This document shows positions 18,696 to 26,847 of a stretch of DNA of 64,000 bases, piece after piece. The notes under the pieces were generated by a model. That model saw nothing but the letters and a program-made list of their open reading frames with translations, did no database searches and was not told the DNA's origin. Where the stretch lies: NCBI RefSeq assembly GCF_014652875.1, contig NZ_BMZQ01000002.1, positions 558,001-622,000 of the forward strand. Reading direction: 5' to 3'. Within the stretch, counting starts at the first letter, position 1. Every line of letters begins with the position of its first letter. Position numbers and translations under genes: made by a program. Source of the DNA: Tianweitania populi (lineage in GTDB: Bacteria; Pseudomonadota; Alphaproteobacteria; Rhizobiales; Rhizobiaceae).

Positions 18696-19926
18696 GGGCA
18701 CGCGCGACGACAGGCACATAGTCTTCGAGTTCGGGCGCCGGGAAATGCACGGTGCGGCCGGTTTCAGCCGAGAGATAAAGGCCCATCAGCATTTCCACCA
18801 CGCCCAGACCGTCCTCGAAGGTTTCGATCGGCTTTTGACCGGTGCGGAAGCATTCAACCATGTGGCGGTTTTCGTCGGTATAACCGTAGATGCCGGCTTC
18901 GTCTTCGAGCACCGGCATCAGGCCCTGTTCGGCGTTCTGTTTTTCCACGAGGTCCTCGCCTTCCGAACCCGTGACCTGGCGGGACATGAAGATCTTGAGG
19001 CCGGTCGCAAGCGAGTTGAACTCCATCGCATATTCCGGCCCGAGCAGTTCGAGCTGAATGCGTAAGCCGGCGCCGACATAGGCCCAGGACGTCGAAGCTT
19101 CCACCATCAGTTCATTGCCGTCTTCGTCCGCGAAGGTCAGCGTGCCACGCGCAAAATCCTCTGACGGCCGGTTGCGGTAATCGACGCCGAACCGCTCGCG
19201 CAGCTGGTCGGCATAATGCGGTCGCGTCCATTTGAGATTGGCGACCTGGCCGTTTGCGCTTTTCAGCGTCAGCGAGGAACGCGGCGCGCCGGGGGCCGTC
19301 AGCAGATGGCGGCCGACTTCGACGGAATGGCACATCATATCCGACAACACGCCGCCGCCCTGTTTGTCGCCCTGCCAGAACCAGGGCTCGTGCGGACCCG
19401 AATGCTCTTCCGCCGCGCGCGCGAGATAGGGACGGCCGGTGGCCGAGGCTGCGCGGCGCCAGATGATCTCCTTGCCGCGCAGAACCGGCGTGCAGAAGAC
19501 CTGATTTTCGAGATAGCCGTGATTGAGCCCGGCATCCTCCGCCAGTTGCAGCATTTCGCGCGCTTCGCGCACGGTGCGCGCCAGCGGCTTTTCGCAGGCG
19601 ACGGCGAAGATGTTGGAACGACCAGCGGTGACCTCGGCATGAAGCACGCGCATCACATCGAGGCGGGTGTAGTTCGGCGACAGGATCCAGATCGCGTCGA
19701 CATCATCGGCCCCGAACAGCGACTCCAGGCTGTCATGGGCGCGACAAGTGCCCAGGCCGAGTTCGTCGACCGCCCTGACCAAACGCTCGCGATTGTCAGC
19801 GCTGCGGCTGTAAACGCCGGTGACATCGACGTTGCGCACGCCGACCATCGCCTTGAGGTGGAAATGCGCGATAAAGCCGGTGCCGACGAAACCGACACGC
19901 AAACGGGGCTTCGGCAGGTCGGTCAT
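18688..19926 (-). CDS. Gfo/Idh/MocA-family oxidoreductase
   Basis: A 412-residue NAD(P)-dependent sugar dehydrogenase-like protein. The Rossmann motif GFVGTGFIAHFHLKAM is at residues 13-28, CEKPLARTVREAREM carries the conserved EKP lysine, and GGGVLSDMMCHSVEVGRHLL supplies the downstream Asp/His pair. It has AAGGAG 11 bases before ATG. Position in the CUT2 operon, 2 bp after the LacI gene, implies oxidation or epimerisation of the transported sugar. Substrate cannot be read from the sequence. Confidence 0.9.
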   Translation of the reverse strand: MTDLPKPRLRVGFVGTGFIAHFHLKAMVGVRNVDVTGVYSRSADNRERLVRAVDELGLGTCRAHDSLESLFGADDVDAIWILSPNYTRLDVMRVLHAEVTAGRSNIFAVACEKPLARTVREAREMLQLAEDAGLNHGYLENQVFCTPVLRGKEIIWRRAASATGRPYLARAAEEHSGPHEPWFWQGDKQGGGVLSDMMCHSVEVGRHLLTAPGAPRSSLTLKSANGQVANLKWTRPHYADQLRERFGVDYRNRPSEDFARGTLTFADEDGNELMVEASTSWAYVGAGLRIQLELLGPEYAMEFNSLATGLKIFMSRQVTGSEGEDLVEKQNAEQGLMPVLEDEAGIYGYTDENRHMVECFRTGQKPIETFEDGLGVVEMLMGLYLSAETGRTVHFPAPELEDYVPVVARAHD

Positions 19927-19928
19927 GA

Positions 19929-20966
19929 TCAGGCGCTCCTTAAGCGAACCAGCGGGCGGGGCGCGGCGGTGGAGCCGCGGATTTGCAGGGTTGTCGGCAG
20001 GATGAGTGGCGCTTCCGGCGCGCCCTTGCCTTCCAGAATGTCGAGCAGCACGGTCATGGCGGCGCGGCCGACTTCGGCGCGCGGCTGGCTGATCGTGGTG
20101 AGCGGCGGCTGGAAGGCTTCGCTGAGATAGATGTCGTCGAAGCCAACCACCGAGAGATCGCCGGGAACGGATAAACCAAGCTCATGCGCGGCGGCGATGG
20201 TGCCGAACGCCATTTCGTCGTTCGCGGCAAAGATCGCGGTGGGCGGCTGCGGCAAGCTCATTAGCGCGCGGCACAGACGCTTGCCTGAGCCGAGCAGATA
20301 ATCGCCGCGCTGTTCGTAGTCGGCGGGTATGGCTAAGCCGGCCGCCTGCATGGCATCACGATAGCCGCCGAGGCGCAGCTCGGACATCTGCTCGGGCAGC
20401 GGGCCGGCGATGTGGGCAATGCGGGTATGGCCGAGGCTGATCAGGTGCTGCACGGCATCGCGGGCGGCGGCGCGGTTGTCGATCTGGATATGCGGCAGGC
20501 CTGATTTGTCGATCATTTCCAGCGCGACAACCACCGGCAGGTTTTCGGGCAGGCCTTCGCTGTAGCGTCCGGCCTGGGGGAGTTGTCCGGTGATCAAGAC
20601 CATGCCGTCGGCCTGGCCGTCGCGCAGCATGTCGAAGAAGCCGGTTTCCCGCTCGGGGTCGTTCTCGGTGTTGCCCATGAGAACGGCATAGCCGGCCTCG
20701 CGCGCAGCGGCTTCCACGCCTTTCAGGACGTCGAGATAAAAGGGATTGCCGACATCGCGCACCACCATCAGCACGGCCTTGGAGCGGCGTGTGCGCAGGT
20801 TGCGGGCGCTGACGTTCGGGCGATAGTTCAGTGCTGCGGCTTCTTCGCGGATGCGCGAGCGCGTGGGTTCGGCCACCAAGCCGCTATCCGATAAAGCCCG
20901 CGACACGGTGGCCGGCGACACGCCGAGCTTGGCGGCGATGTCGATGATCTTGACGCGGCCGTTCAT
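19929..20966 (-). CDS. LacI-family transcriptional regulator of the sugar operon
   Basis: A 345-residue repressor with the N-terminal LacI helix-turn-helix (IIDIAAKLGVSPATVSRALS at residues 7-26), hinge helix region (RPNVSARNLRTRRS) and a periplasmic-binding-like effector domain ending in MTVLLDILEGKGAPE. Encoded inside the operon it presumably controls, between permease and dehydrogenase genes. The perfect palindrome upstream of the binding-protein gene (25638-25651) is the likely operator. The effector is probably the imported sugar or its phosphate. Confidence 0.93.
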   Translation of the reverse strand: MNGRVKIIDIAAKLGVSPATVSRALSDSGLVAEPTRSRIREEAAALNYRPNVSARNLRTRRSKAVLMVVRDVGNPFYLDVLKGVEAAAREAGYAVLMGNTENDPERETGFFDMLRDGQADGMVLITGQLPQAGRYSEGLPENLPVVVALEMIDKSGLPHIQIDNRAAARDAVQHLISLGHTRIAHIAGPLPEQMSELRLGGYRDAMQAAGLAIPADYEQRGDYLLGSGKRLCRALMSLPQPPTAIFAANDEMAFGTIAAAHELGLSVPGDLSVVGFDDIYLSEAFQPPLTTISQPRAEVGRAAMTVLLDILEGKGAPEAPLILPTTLQIRGSTAAPRPLVRLRSA

Positions 20967-20986
20967 GCCTGGACCACCATAGGCAA

Positions 20987-21973
20987 TCAGGCCCGCAGCG
21001 CCTTGCCCCGGCCATAAAACAGCATGAGCAGGAGAAGTGTGGCGCCGAACACCATCTGGCGGCCGGATTCATCGATGTTGACGGTGGTGAGAATGCTTTG
21101 CAGTACGGTCAGCAGGGTCGCGCCGGCCATCGTACCGGTATAACCGCCCTTGCCGCCCGACAAAGCCGTGCCGCCGAACACCACGGCGATGATCGAGGGC
21201 AGCATGTACTGCTCGCCCACATTGGCAAAGGACGACCCGGTATAGCCGAGAAGGCAGATGCCGGCGATCGCCGCGAACATGCCGGACAGAACGAACAAGA
21301 GGATGCGAGTGGTCTTCACGGGCATGCCGGCCATGAAGGCGGCCTGTTCGTTGGAGCCGATGGCATAGATGCGGTAGCCAAGCATGGTGCGGCCGAGCAA
21401 AAAGGCCATTGCGAGGCCGATCACGATCCACAGCCAGATGATGCCAGGAAGGCCGAGGAAGACAGGTTGCGTCACGAACTGCGACAGGCCGGGTGCGGCG
21501 CGTCCCGACGGGATGCCGTTACGGATCACGACCAGCAGGCCCTGCAACACGCCGAGCATGCCAAGCGTCATCACCAAGGGGGGAATGCGCAGAAGCGTGA
21601 CGCCGATGCCGTTGATGGCGCCGACGATCGCGCCGGCGGCCAGGCAGCCGAGAATGGCGAGGACAATGCCGGAGTTCTCGCCCCCCATCAGGTTGCCGGC
21701 AATGATGGCGGCGAGCGAAACCACGCCACCAACGGAGAGGTCAATGCCTTCGCGTCCGCCGAGAATCACAAGGTTCTGCCCGGCCGCGACGATGCCCATG
21801 AGGGCCGCCACGATCAGGAGGCGCAGGATTTGCTGGCCGGAGGCAAAGCCGGGCGAGAGGTATTCGCCGAGCAGCAGCAGAGCGATGATCAGGGCGATTG
21901 CGATCAGCAGCGGCGCTTTAAGGATGTCCATGAAGGAGAAGCGCTTGGTCGCAGTCGGTTCAACGGTGCTCAT
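20987..21973 (-). CDS. CUT2 sugar ABC transporter permease (second)
   Basis: A 328-residue RbsC/AraH-type inner-membrane permease with 8-10 hydrophobic helices. Characteristic segments are ILGGREGIDLSVGGVVSLAAII and the C-terminal GGTALSGGKGGYTGTMAGA. The ATG at 21973, overlapping the upstream permease by 4 bp, was chosen over an earlier codon that would add an Arg/His-rich, non-membrane leader. Two different permeases in the operon suggest a heterodimeric channel. Confidence 0.92.
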   Translation of the reverse strand: MSTVEPTATKRFSFMDILKAPLLIAIALIIALLLLGEYLSPGFASGQQILRLLIVAALMGIVAAGQNLVILGGREGIDLSVGGVVSLAAIIAGNLMGGENSGIVLAILGCLAAGAIVGAINGIGVTLLRIPPLVMTLGMLGVLQGLLVVIRNGIPSGRAAPGLSQFVTQPVFLGLPGIIWLWIVIGLAMAFLLGRTMLGYRIYAIGSNEQAAFMAGMPVKTTRILLFVLSGMFAAIAGICLLGYTGSSFANVGEQYMLPSIIAVVFGGTALSGGKGGYTGTMAGATLLTVLQSILTTVNIDESGRQMVFGATLLLLMLFYGRGKALRA

Positions 21974-22965
21974 CGACGCGCCCTCCGTCCTACGAGGATG
22001 CCGGCCATGAGCGCCATGAGAATGGCGACGCCCTGTACGAGGTTCTGCCATTCGGAGGGTGTGCCGACGAAGAAGACAAGCGAGCCGATCAGGCCGATGA
22101 TCAGCGCGCCGATGACCGAACCTGTCACAGTGCCGAATCCACCTGCCAGTGCGGTGCCGCCAAGCACGACGGCCGCGACCGAGTTCAACGTCATCTTGCC
22201 GCCAACCAGCGGGTCGCCGCTGGCGGTATCGCCGGTGATGCAGAAGGCGGCGAGTGCGGCGAACAACCCGCAGAGCGCGTAGCCCTGAAGGCGGATGCGG
22301 GTGACCGGCAGGCCGCTTTGATAGGCTGCCTGCTGATCGTCACCGACGCTAAGCAGGCGCACGGCAAGCTTGGTGCGGGCGAGTACCACCAGCAGAACAG
22401 CCAGGATGATCACCGCATAAAGCACGAAGGGGATGTCGAGGATGCGGCCGCCATAGGTGCGCCAAAAGGCGGTGGGCGCGGGTGTGCCGGCGACTGGCAT
22501 GACGTAGAGCGCCAGGCCGGTGAAGAAGATGGAGGTGGCGAAGGTCGCGACGATGGCCTGCAGCCGAAGCGCCGCCACCACGATGCCGTTGACGACGCCG
22601 CAGGCGAGCCCAACCGCGAGGCCGATGCCGAGACCGGCGATCACCGCGCCCGTATCGCCGCCGAGCGCGGTCATGGCGGTGATGATCGTGACGTTGACCA
22701 AGGACACGATCGCGCCGGCCGAGAGGTCAATGTCGCCGGCATAGATGACATAGGTTTGCGCCACCGCCAGCAGCATCAGCGCGAGATAGGTCTTCACCAA
22801 GCCGGTGATGCCGACAAAGGAGACGCTGCGCGGCTGGTAGACGCCGTTCAACACCAAGAGCGCGACGAGAATGATCAGCGCCGGTAGAAAGGGGAAGCGC
22901 TCGATGGCGCGCTTGAGGCCATGCGCTTGCCGTTTGTGAGGAGCAGCGACGAGATCGGTGGTCAT
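21970..22965 (-). CDS. CUT2 sugar ABC transporter permease (first)
   Basis: A 331-residue RbsC-type permease with VIYAGDIDLSAGAIVSLVNV and VLGGTALAGGFGTVTGSVIGA, the conserved sites that contact the ATPase. It overlaps the ATPase gene and the second permease gene by 4 bp each, so all three are translationally coupled. The cytoplasmic N-terminus is basic (HKRQAHGLKRAIER). Confidence 0.92.
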   Translation of the reverse strand: MTTDLVAAPHKRQAHGLKRAIERFPFLPALIILVALLVLNGVYQPRSVSFVGITGLVKTYLALMLLAVAQTYVIYAGDIDLSAGAIVSLVNVTIITAMTALGGDTGAVIAGLGIGLAVGLACGVVNGIVVAALRLQAIVATFATSIFFTGLALYVMPVAGTPAPTAFWRTYGGRILDIPFVLYAVIILAVLLVVLARTKLAVRLLSVGDDQQAAYQSGLPVTRIRLQGYALCGLFAALAAFCITGDTASGDPLVGGKMTLNSVAAVVLGGTALAGGFGTVTGSVIGALIIGLIGSLVFFVGTPSEWQNLVQGVAILMALMAGILVGRRARR

Positions 22966-24470
22966 GCTGCCTCTCCGGCTTCGTAAGCGGCCTGGTAAAG
23001 GTTGAAGCGTGTGCGTTGCTCGCCGGTCAGTTCGCGCGTGATGCGACCGCCGTTGAACACGAGAATGCGGTCGGCATTGCCCAACAGTTCCGCGTCTTCG
23101 GAGGAATAGAGCACGATCGCCATGCCTTCGGCGGCCAGCTTGCGGATGAGCTGGAACAGGTCGGTCTTTGCCGAGAGGTCGATGCCTTTGGTGGGGTCGT
23201 CGAGCAGAAGCACGTCGGGCCGGTCGATCAGCCAGCGCGCGATCACGATCTTCTGCTGGTTGCCGCCGGACAGCGAGCTGATCGGATGGTTAAAGGTTGC
23301 GAACTTGGTGCGCAGGGCTTCGAGTGCCGGCTTTGCCTTGGCCCTGAGCGCGGAGGGCGAAGCCAGCGCCAGACGCTGCTTGACGGCATGGATCGGCGTG
23401 ACGTTTTCCAGGATCGGACGCCCGGAAATGACGCCATCGCGGCGTCGGTCACCCGAAACATAAGCGAGACCCCGGCCGATCGTGGCGCGCGGGCTGGAGG
23501 GGTTGAGCGTCGCTCCATTCAGCTGGACGCTGCCGGATGTGGGCGACGGCGCGCCGAACAGCGCGCGCAACACGGTCGACTGCCCCTGCCCGTGCAAGCC
23601 GCCAAGACCGAGGATTTCGCCGGCTGCAACATTGAACGAAACGTCGCGGAAGCCGGCGCCGGACAGGCCGCTCACTGCCAGCACCGTCTTGGCCGTGGCA
23701 GCGACAACAGTGGGCTGATGCGGTTCGGCTGCAACAAGCGTTTCCTCGCCGCCCACCATCAGCCGGATGACCTCGGCAGGATCGGTCTCGGCGATGCGCT
23801 TGGTGGCCACCGTTTCGCCGTCGCGTATCACCGTAACGCGGTCGCCGAGTGCGAAGATCTCGTCCATGCGATGCGAAATAAAGACGATGGAGCGGCCGTC
23901 ATCTTTGAGACGTCGCAGGATTTCGAAGAAGCGGTCGACCTGTGCGCGGTCGAGTGCCGAGGTCGGTTCGTCGAAGATCAGAACCGGCGCTTCCGAAGAC
24001 AGCGCCTTCATGATTTCCACCAACTGCCGCTGGTCGGGACGCAGGGTTTCCACCGTGGCGTCGGCATGGAAGTCGTCGCCGGTCACGCCCTGAAACAGGT
24101 CGATGTAGCGCTGCGCCTTGGCGTTCAACGCCCCACGGTTGACGAACAGGCCGCCGGGCAGGTCGGAAAGCAGGATGTTTTCGGCTACGCTGCGATGGGC
24201 CGCGAGGCTAAGTTCCTGGTAGAAGATGCCGATGCCGAGTTTTCGCGCGGCCTCCGGACCAGACACGGTCATCGGCCGGCCTTCCAGCAGAAGTTGACCG
24301 CCATCGGGGCGCACGCTGCCGGCCACGATCTTGCACAGCGTGGATTTGCCGGACCCGTTGGAGCCGATCAGCACATGCACTTCACCGGCCTCGACTTCGA
24401 GGTCGCCGCGACGCAGGGCCTTTGTGGCTCCATAGGTCTTGCTGACAGCTTTGGCGACGAGTCTGGCCAA
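22962..24470 (-). CDS. CUT2 sugar ABC transporter ATP-binding protein (double NBD)
   Basis: A 502-residue RbsA/MglA-type ATPase with two fused nucleotide-binding domains. The first has an intact Walker A (IGSNGSGKSTLCKIV) and Walker B (VLIFDEPTSAL). The second has the degenerate P-loop LHGQGQSTVLRA usual in this family but a good signature LSGGNQQKIVIARWL and VLLLDDPTKGID. The frame opens with TTG at 24470 (AGGACT upstream); no ATG fits the conserved N-terminus. It follows the binding-protein gene after a hairpin-containing 93-bp gap. Confidence 0.92.
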   Translation of the reverse strand: MARLVAKAVSKTYGATKALRRGDLEVEAGEVHVLIGSNGSGKSTLCKIVAGSVRPDGGQLLLEGRPMTVSGPEAARKLGIGIFYQELSLAAHRSVAENILLSDLPGGLFVNRGALNAKAQRYIDLFQGVTGDDFHADATVETLRPDQRQLVEIMKALSSEAPVLIFDEPTSALDRAQVDRFFEILRRLKDDGRSIVFISHRMDEIFALGDRVTVIRDGETVATKRIAETDPAEVIRLMVGGEETLVAAEPHQPTVVAATAKTVLAVSGLSGAGFRDVSFNVAAGEILGLGGLHGQGQSTVLRALFGAPSPTSGSVQLNGATLNPSSPRATIGRGLAYVSGDRRRDGVISGRPILENVTPIHAVKQRLALASPSALRAKAKPALEALRTKFATFNHPISSLSGGNQQKIVIARWLIDRPDVLLLDDPTKGIDLSAKTDLFQLIRKLAAEGMAIVLYSSEDAELLGNADRILVFNGGRITRELTGEQRTRFNLYQAAYEAGEAA

Positions 24471-24516
24471 GGAAGAAGTCCTTCAATCCGCTCGGAAATG
24501 AAACGTGCGGGGAGAA

Positions 24517-24540
24517 CCGGCTCGCGTCAAAGCGAGCCGG
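24517..24540 (-). terminator. Strong hairpin between binding-protein and ATPase genes
   Basis: A 9-bp perfect stem (CCGGCTCGC / GCGAGCCGG) around a 6-nt loop lies 24 bp after the binding-protein stop codon. On the transcribed minus strand no U-run follows, so it is more likely an mRNA-stabilising or attenuating element than a full terminator. Such an element would keep binding-protein mRNA more abundant than that for the membrane components. Confidence 0.6.
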
Positions 24541-24563
24541 AGTTTTGCCGTTGATGGCGGGAC

Positions 24564-25589
24564 TTATTTGAACAGGGCTTCCGCGTCGGCGATCGAAAGC
24601 TGGTTCGTGTAGGAGTAATAGCCCGGCTTTCCTTCAAGCTGCTTGGCGGCATCAGCCAGGTTGGACTGGTCGATGAAGGGGATCTGCAGATACATGGCGT
24701 TCTTGTACTGCCCTGCCGTTGCCGGCTCCTTCAGCTCCTTGCCCTGCAGCATCAACACGGCGACGTTGAGCGCCGAAGCCATGGTGCCGGGAGGGTTCAC
24801 AGTGGCACCCGAGTTCAGCTTGTCCTTGGTCCACAGGTCGATGAAGTCCTTGCGGATCTCACCGGTGGCGGCGATCTGGTCGGTCTTCTTGGCATCCATG
24901 ATGGATTTCCAGGCACCTGCCGCCATGCCGTCCTGCACGAGCACGCCGTTGATGTCGGGATAGGTCGCGAGCAGGTTCTGCATGGCCTGCTGGCCCTGCG
25001 CCTGATCCCAGTTCGCGTTCACTTCGTTGACCAGCTTGATGTCGGGGTGCTTGGCCAGCACTTCCTTGTAGCCGGACACACGCAGCTCATTGGCAGGATG
25101 GCCCGCGACGCCGTTGATGGCGACGATGTTGCCCTTGCCGTTGAGCGTCTTCACCAGCCACTCAGCACCGGCAGCGCCATAGGCCTTGTGGTCGATGCCG
25201 ACATAAAGCGCGTCGGGCGACGAGACTTCAGCATCGGTCGCGACAACCAGAATGCCGGCTTCCTTGGCCTGGGCGAAAACCGGGTCGAAGGCCGTCGGGC
25301 TGTTCGGGTTGATGATGATGGCGTTGACGCCTTCGGAGATGAAATTGCGGACATGGGCGATCTGGCCGGGCACGTCGACATTGGCGCTTTGCACGACAAC
25401 CTCGACATTGACGCCCTTTTCCTTCCAGGCGGCGGCAGCGGCTTGCGCTTCCTCGATCATCTGAGTGCGCCATTCCGAACCGACCCAGCCGTTGGACAGG
25501 CCGATCTTGTAGTCTTCCGCCTGCGCCGCAAAGGCGGTGAGCGCGAGAGCAGCCACGGCGCCAAGCGCGCGTGCAAAAGTCATCTTCAT
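24564..25589 (-). CDS. CUT2 sugar ABC transporter substrate-binding protein
   Basis: A 341-residue periplasmic binding protein of the RbsB/type I fold. A signal peptide (MKMTFARALGAVAALALTAF, cleavage after AQA) precedes the mature EDYKIGLSNGWVGSEWRTQM. The hinge-region segments IIINPNSPTAFDPVFAQAKEAG and GVLVQDGMAAGAWKSI fit sugar binders. GGGAGGAA precedes the ATG at 25589. It is the first gene of the operon. The ligand is not predictable by eye; it is not an obvious ribose or xylose protein. Confidence 0.92.
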   Translation of the reverse strand: MKMTFARALGAVAALALTAFAAQAEDYKIGLSNGWVGSEWRTQMIEEAQAAAAAWKEKGVNVEVVVQSANVDVPGQIAHVRNFISEGVNAIIINPNSPTAFDPVFAQAKEAGILVVATDAEVSSPDALYVGIDHKAYGAAGAEWLVKTLNGKGNIVAINGVAGHPANELRVSGYKEVLAKHPDIKLVNEVNANWDQAQGQQAMQNLLATYPDINGVLVQDGMAAGAWKSIMDAKKTDQIAATGEIRKDFIDLWTKDKLNSGATVNPPGTMASALNVAVLMLQGKELKEPATAGQYKNAMYLQIPFIDQSNLADAAKQLEGKPGYYSYTNQLSIADAEALFK

Positions 25590-25637
25590 TCTGTTCCTCC
25601 CAGGAGAATGCGTCGATAAGCTCACGATAAAGGCGAA

Positions 25638-25651
25638 TGAAATCGATTTCA
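25638..25651. promoter_or_regulatory. Candidate LacI-family operator
   Basis: TGAAATCGATTTCA is a perfect 14-bp palindrome with the central CG typical of LacI-family operators. It lies 48 bp upstream of the binding-protein ATG and in the divergent gap with the exonuclease gene. The operon encodes a LacI regulator, so this is the most likely repressor site. Confidence 0.7.
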
Positions 25652-25727
25652 ATCAGGCTTTTCATAGCAATGACGTGAAGGTTGAACCTCCGGCCGGCGG
25701 TGTCGTTGAGTGTGCCGGAGCTTCATC

Positions 25728-26501
25728 ATGCGCATCGCAACCTTCAACATTAACAACATAAACAAGCGGCTGGAGAACCTGCTTGAGTGGCTGGAAGAGA
25801 CGCAGCCCGATGTCGTTTGCTTGCAGGAACTCAAGGCCGAACAGAAGGCGTTTCCGCTTCAAGCGATCGAGGCAGCCGGCTACGGCGCGGTGTGGAAGGG
25901 GCAGCAGAGTTGGAACGGCGTGGCGATCCTGGCGCGCGGATCTCAACCGGTGATGACGCGCGACCATCTGCCCGGCGATAAGACGGATGATCAAAGCCGC
26001 TATATCGAGGCCGCGGTGCGCGGCGTGCTGGTGGCCTCGATCTATGCGCCGAACGGCAATCCGCAGCCGGGACCGAAATTCGACTACAAGCTCAAATGGC
26101 TGGAGCGGCTGCATCGCCATGCCACCGCCTTGCGCAAATCCGGCGCGCCGGTGGTGCTGGCGGGCGACTACAATGTCGCGCCAACCGAGATCGACATCTA
26201 CCCGACGCGCTCGTGGGACGATGATGCGCTGATTCAACCGGAAAGCCGCGCGGCCTGGCGCAAGCTGGTCGGACGGAGTTGGACGGATGCGCTGCGGGTG
26301 CTGCATCCGGACGAGCGCATTTACACATTCTGGAGCTATCTGCGGAACCGCTACGAGCGTGATTCTGGTCTGCGGCTTGACCACTTCTTGCTGACGCCGG
26401 ATCTTGCCGAGCAGCTGGTGGGCGCGGGTGTGGATCGAGAGGTGCGCGGGCAGCCGGAAGCCAGCGATCACGCGCCGGTGTGGATCGAACTCGATCGCTG
26501 A
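25728..26501 (+). CDS. Exonuclease III family endonuclease/exonuclease
   Basis: A 257-residue AP endonuclease family protein of DNA base-excision repair. Motifs visible are MRIATFNINNI at the start, CLQELKAEQ (metal-binding Glu), the catalytic LAGDYNVAPTEIDIY, RLDHFLLTP and the terminal SDHAPVWIEL. It is one of the shorter XthA-like proteins; the exact paralogue is not assigned. The ATG at 25728 gives the conserved N-terminus; an earlier in-frame codon adds six residues. It diverges from the sugar operon and converges on fdsD. Confidence 0.9.
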   Translation: MRIATFNINNINKRLENLLEWLEETQPDVVCLQELKAEQKAFPLQAIEAAGYGAVWKGQQSWNGVAILARGSQPVMTRDHLPGDKTDDQSRYIEAAVRGVLVASIYAPNGNPQPGPKFDYKLKWLERLHRHATALRKSGAPVVLAGDYNVAPTEIDIYPTRSWDDDALIQPESRAAWRKLVGRSWTDALRVLHPDERIYTFWSYLRNRYERDSGLRLDHFLLTPDLAEQLVGAGVDREVRGQPEASDHAPVWIELDR

Positions 26502-26514
26502 AGCGTCAGGCCCG

Positions 26515-26844
26515 TCAGTGCTCGGGGAAGTCGGTCTCGGACTTGGCTTCGCCGGCCGCCGTGCCGCGCCCTTGAGGAGCGCCACGCGTGGCATCCATGC
26601 CGGTGCCCGAGCCTGTATCGGGATCAGCGCCGGGACGGCGGATATGCGGGGCCGCTTCGATCACCAGCGGCTTCAAACCCTCGCCGCCCGCATCCAGCAC
26701 CGCGAACAGCTTGGTGCGCATGCGCGGTTCCCAAAACTTGTTGATGTGGATCGCCACGCCTTCCGCGCCATCCTCCTTCGGCTGGCTTTCAAAGAAGGTC
26801 GCGATCTGGTTGGCCATATAGACCAGCTTCTGGTCGACATTCAT
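26515..26844 (-). CDS. fdsD: Formate dehydrogenase subunit delta
   Basis: A 109-residue accessory subunit of soluble NAD-dependent formate dehydrogenase. The diagnostic N-terminus (LVYMANQIATFFESQ, then IHINKFWEPRMRTKL) is present. The C-terminal ~45 residues are Gly/Ala-rich and less conserved. It is the last gene of the fds operon, 3 bp after fdhD. The subunit is thought to help assemble or stabilise the Mo-containing alpha subunit. Confidence 0.9.
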   Translation of the reverse strand: MNVDQKLVYMANQIATFFESQPKEDGAEGVAIHINKFWEPRMRTKLFAVLDAGGEGLKPLVIEAAPHIRRPGADPDTGSGTGMDATRGAPQGRGTAAGEAKSETDFPEH

Positions 26845-26847
26845 GGT

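Noticed and set aside
24517-24540. Hairpin as a full transcription terminator ending the binding-protein transcript
   Set aside because: No U-run follows on the minus strand, and downstream transporter genes have no other evident promoter.
23016-24554. 512-codon plus-strand frame opposite the CUT2 ATPase
   Set aside because: The ATPase carries clear Walker and signature motifs on the minus strand. The plus frame is a high-GC shadow.
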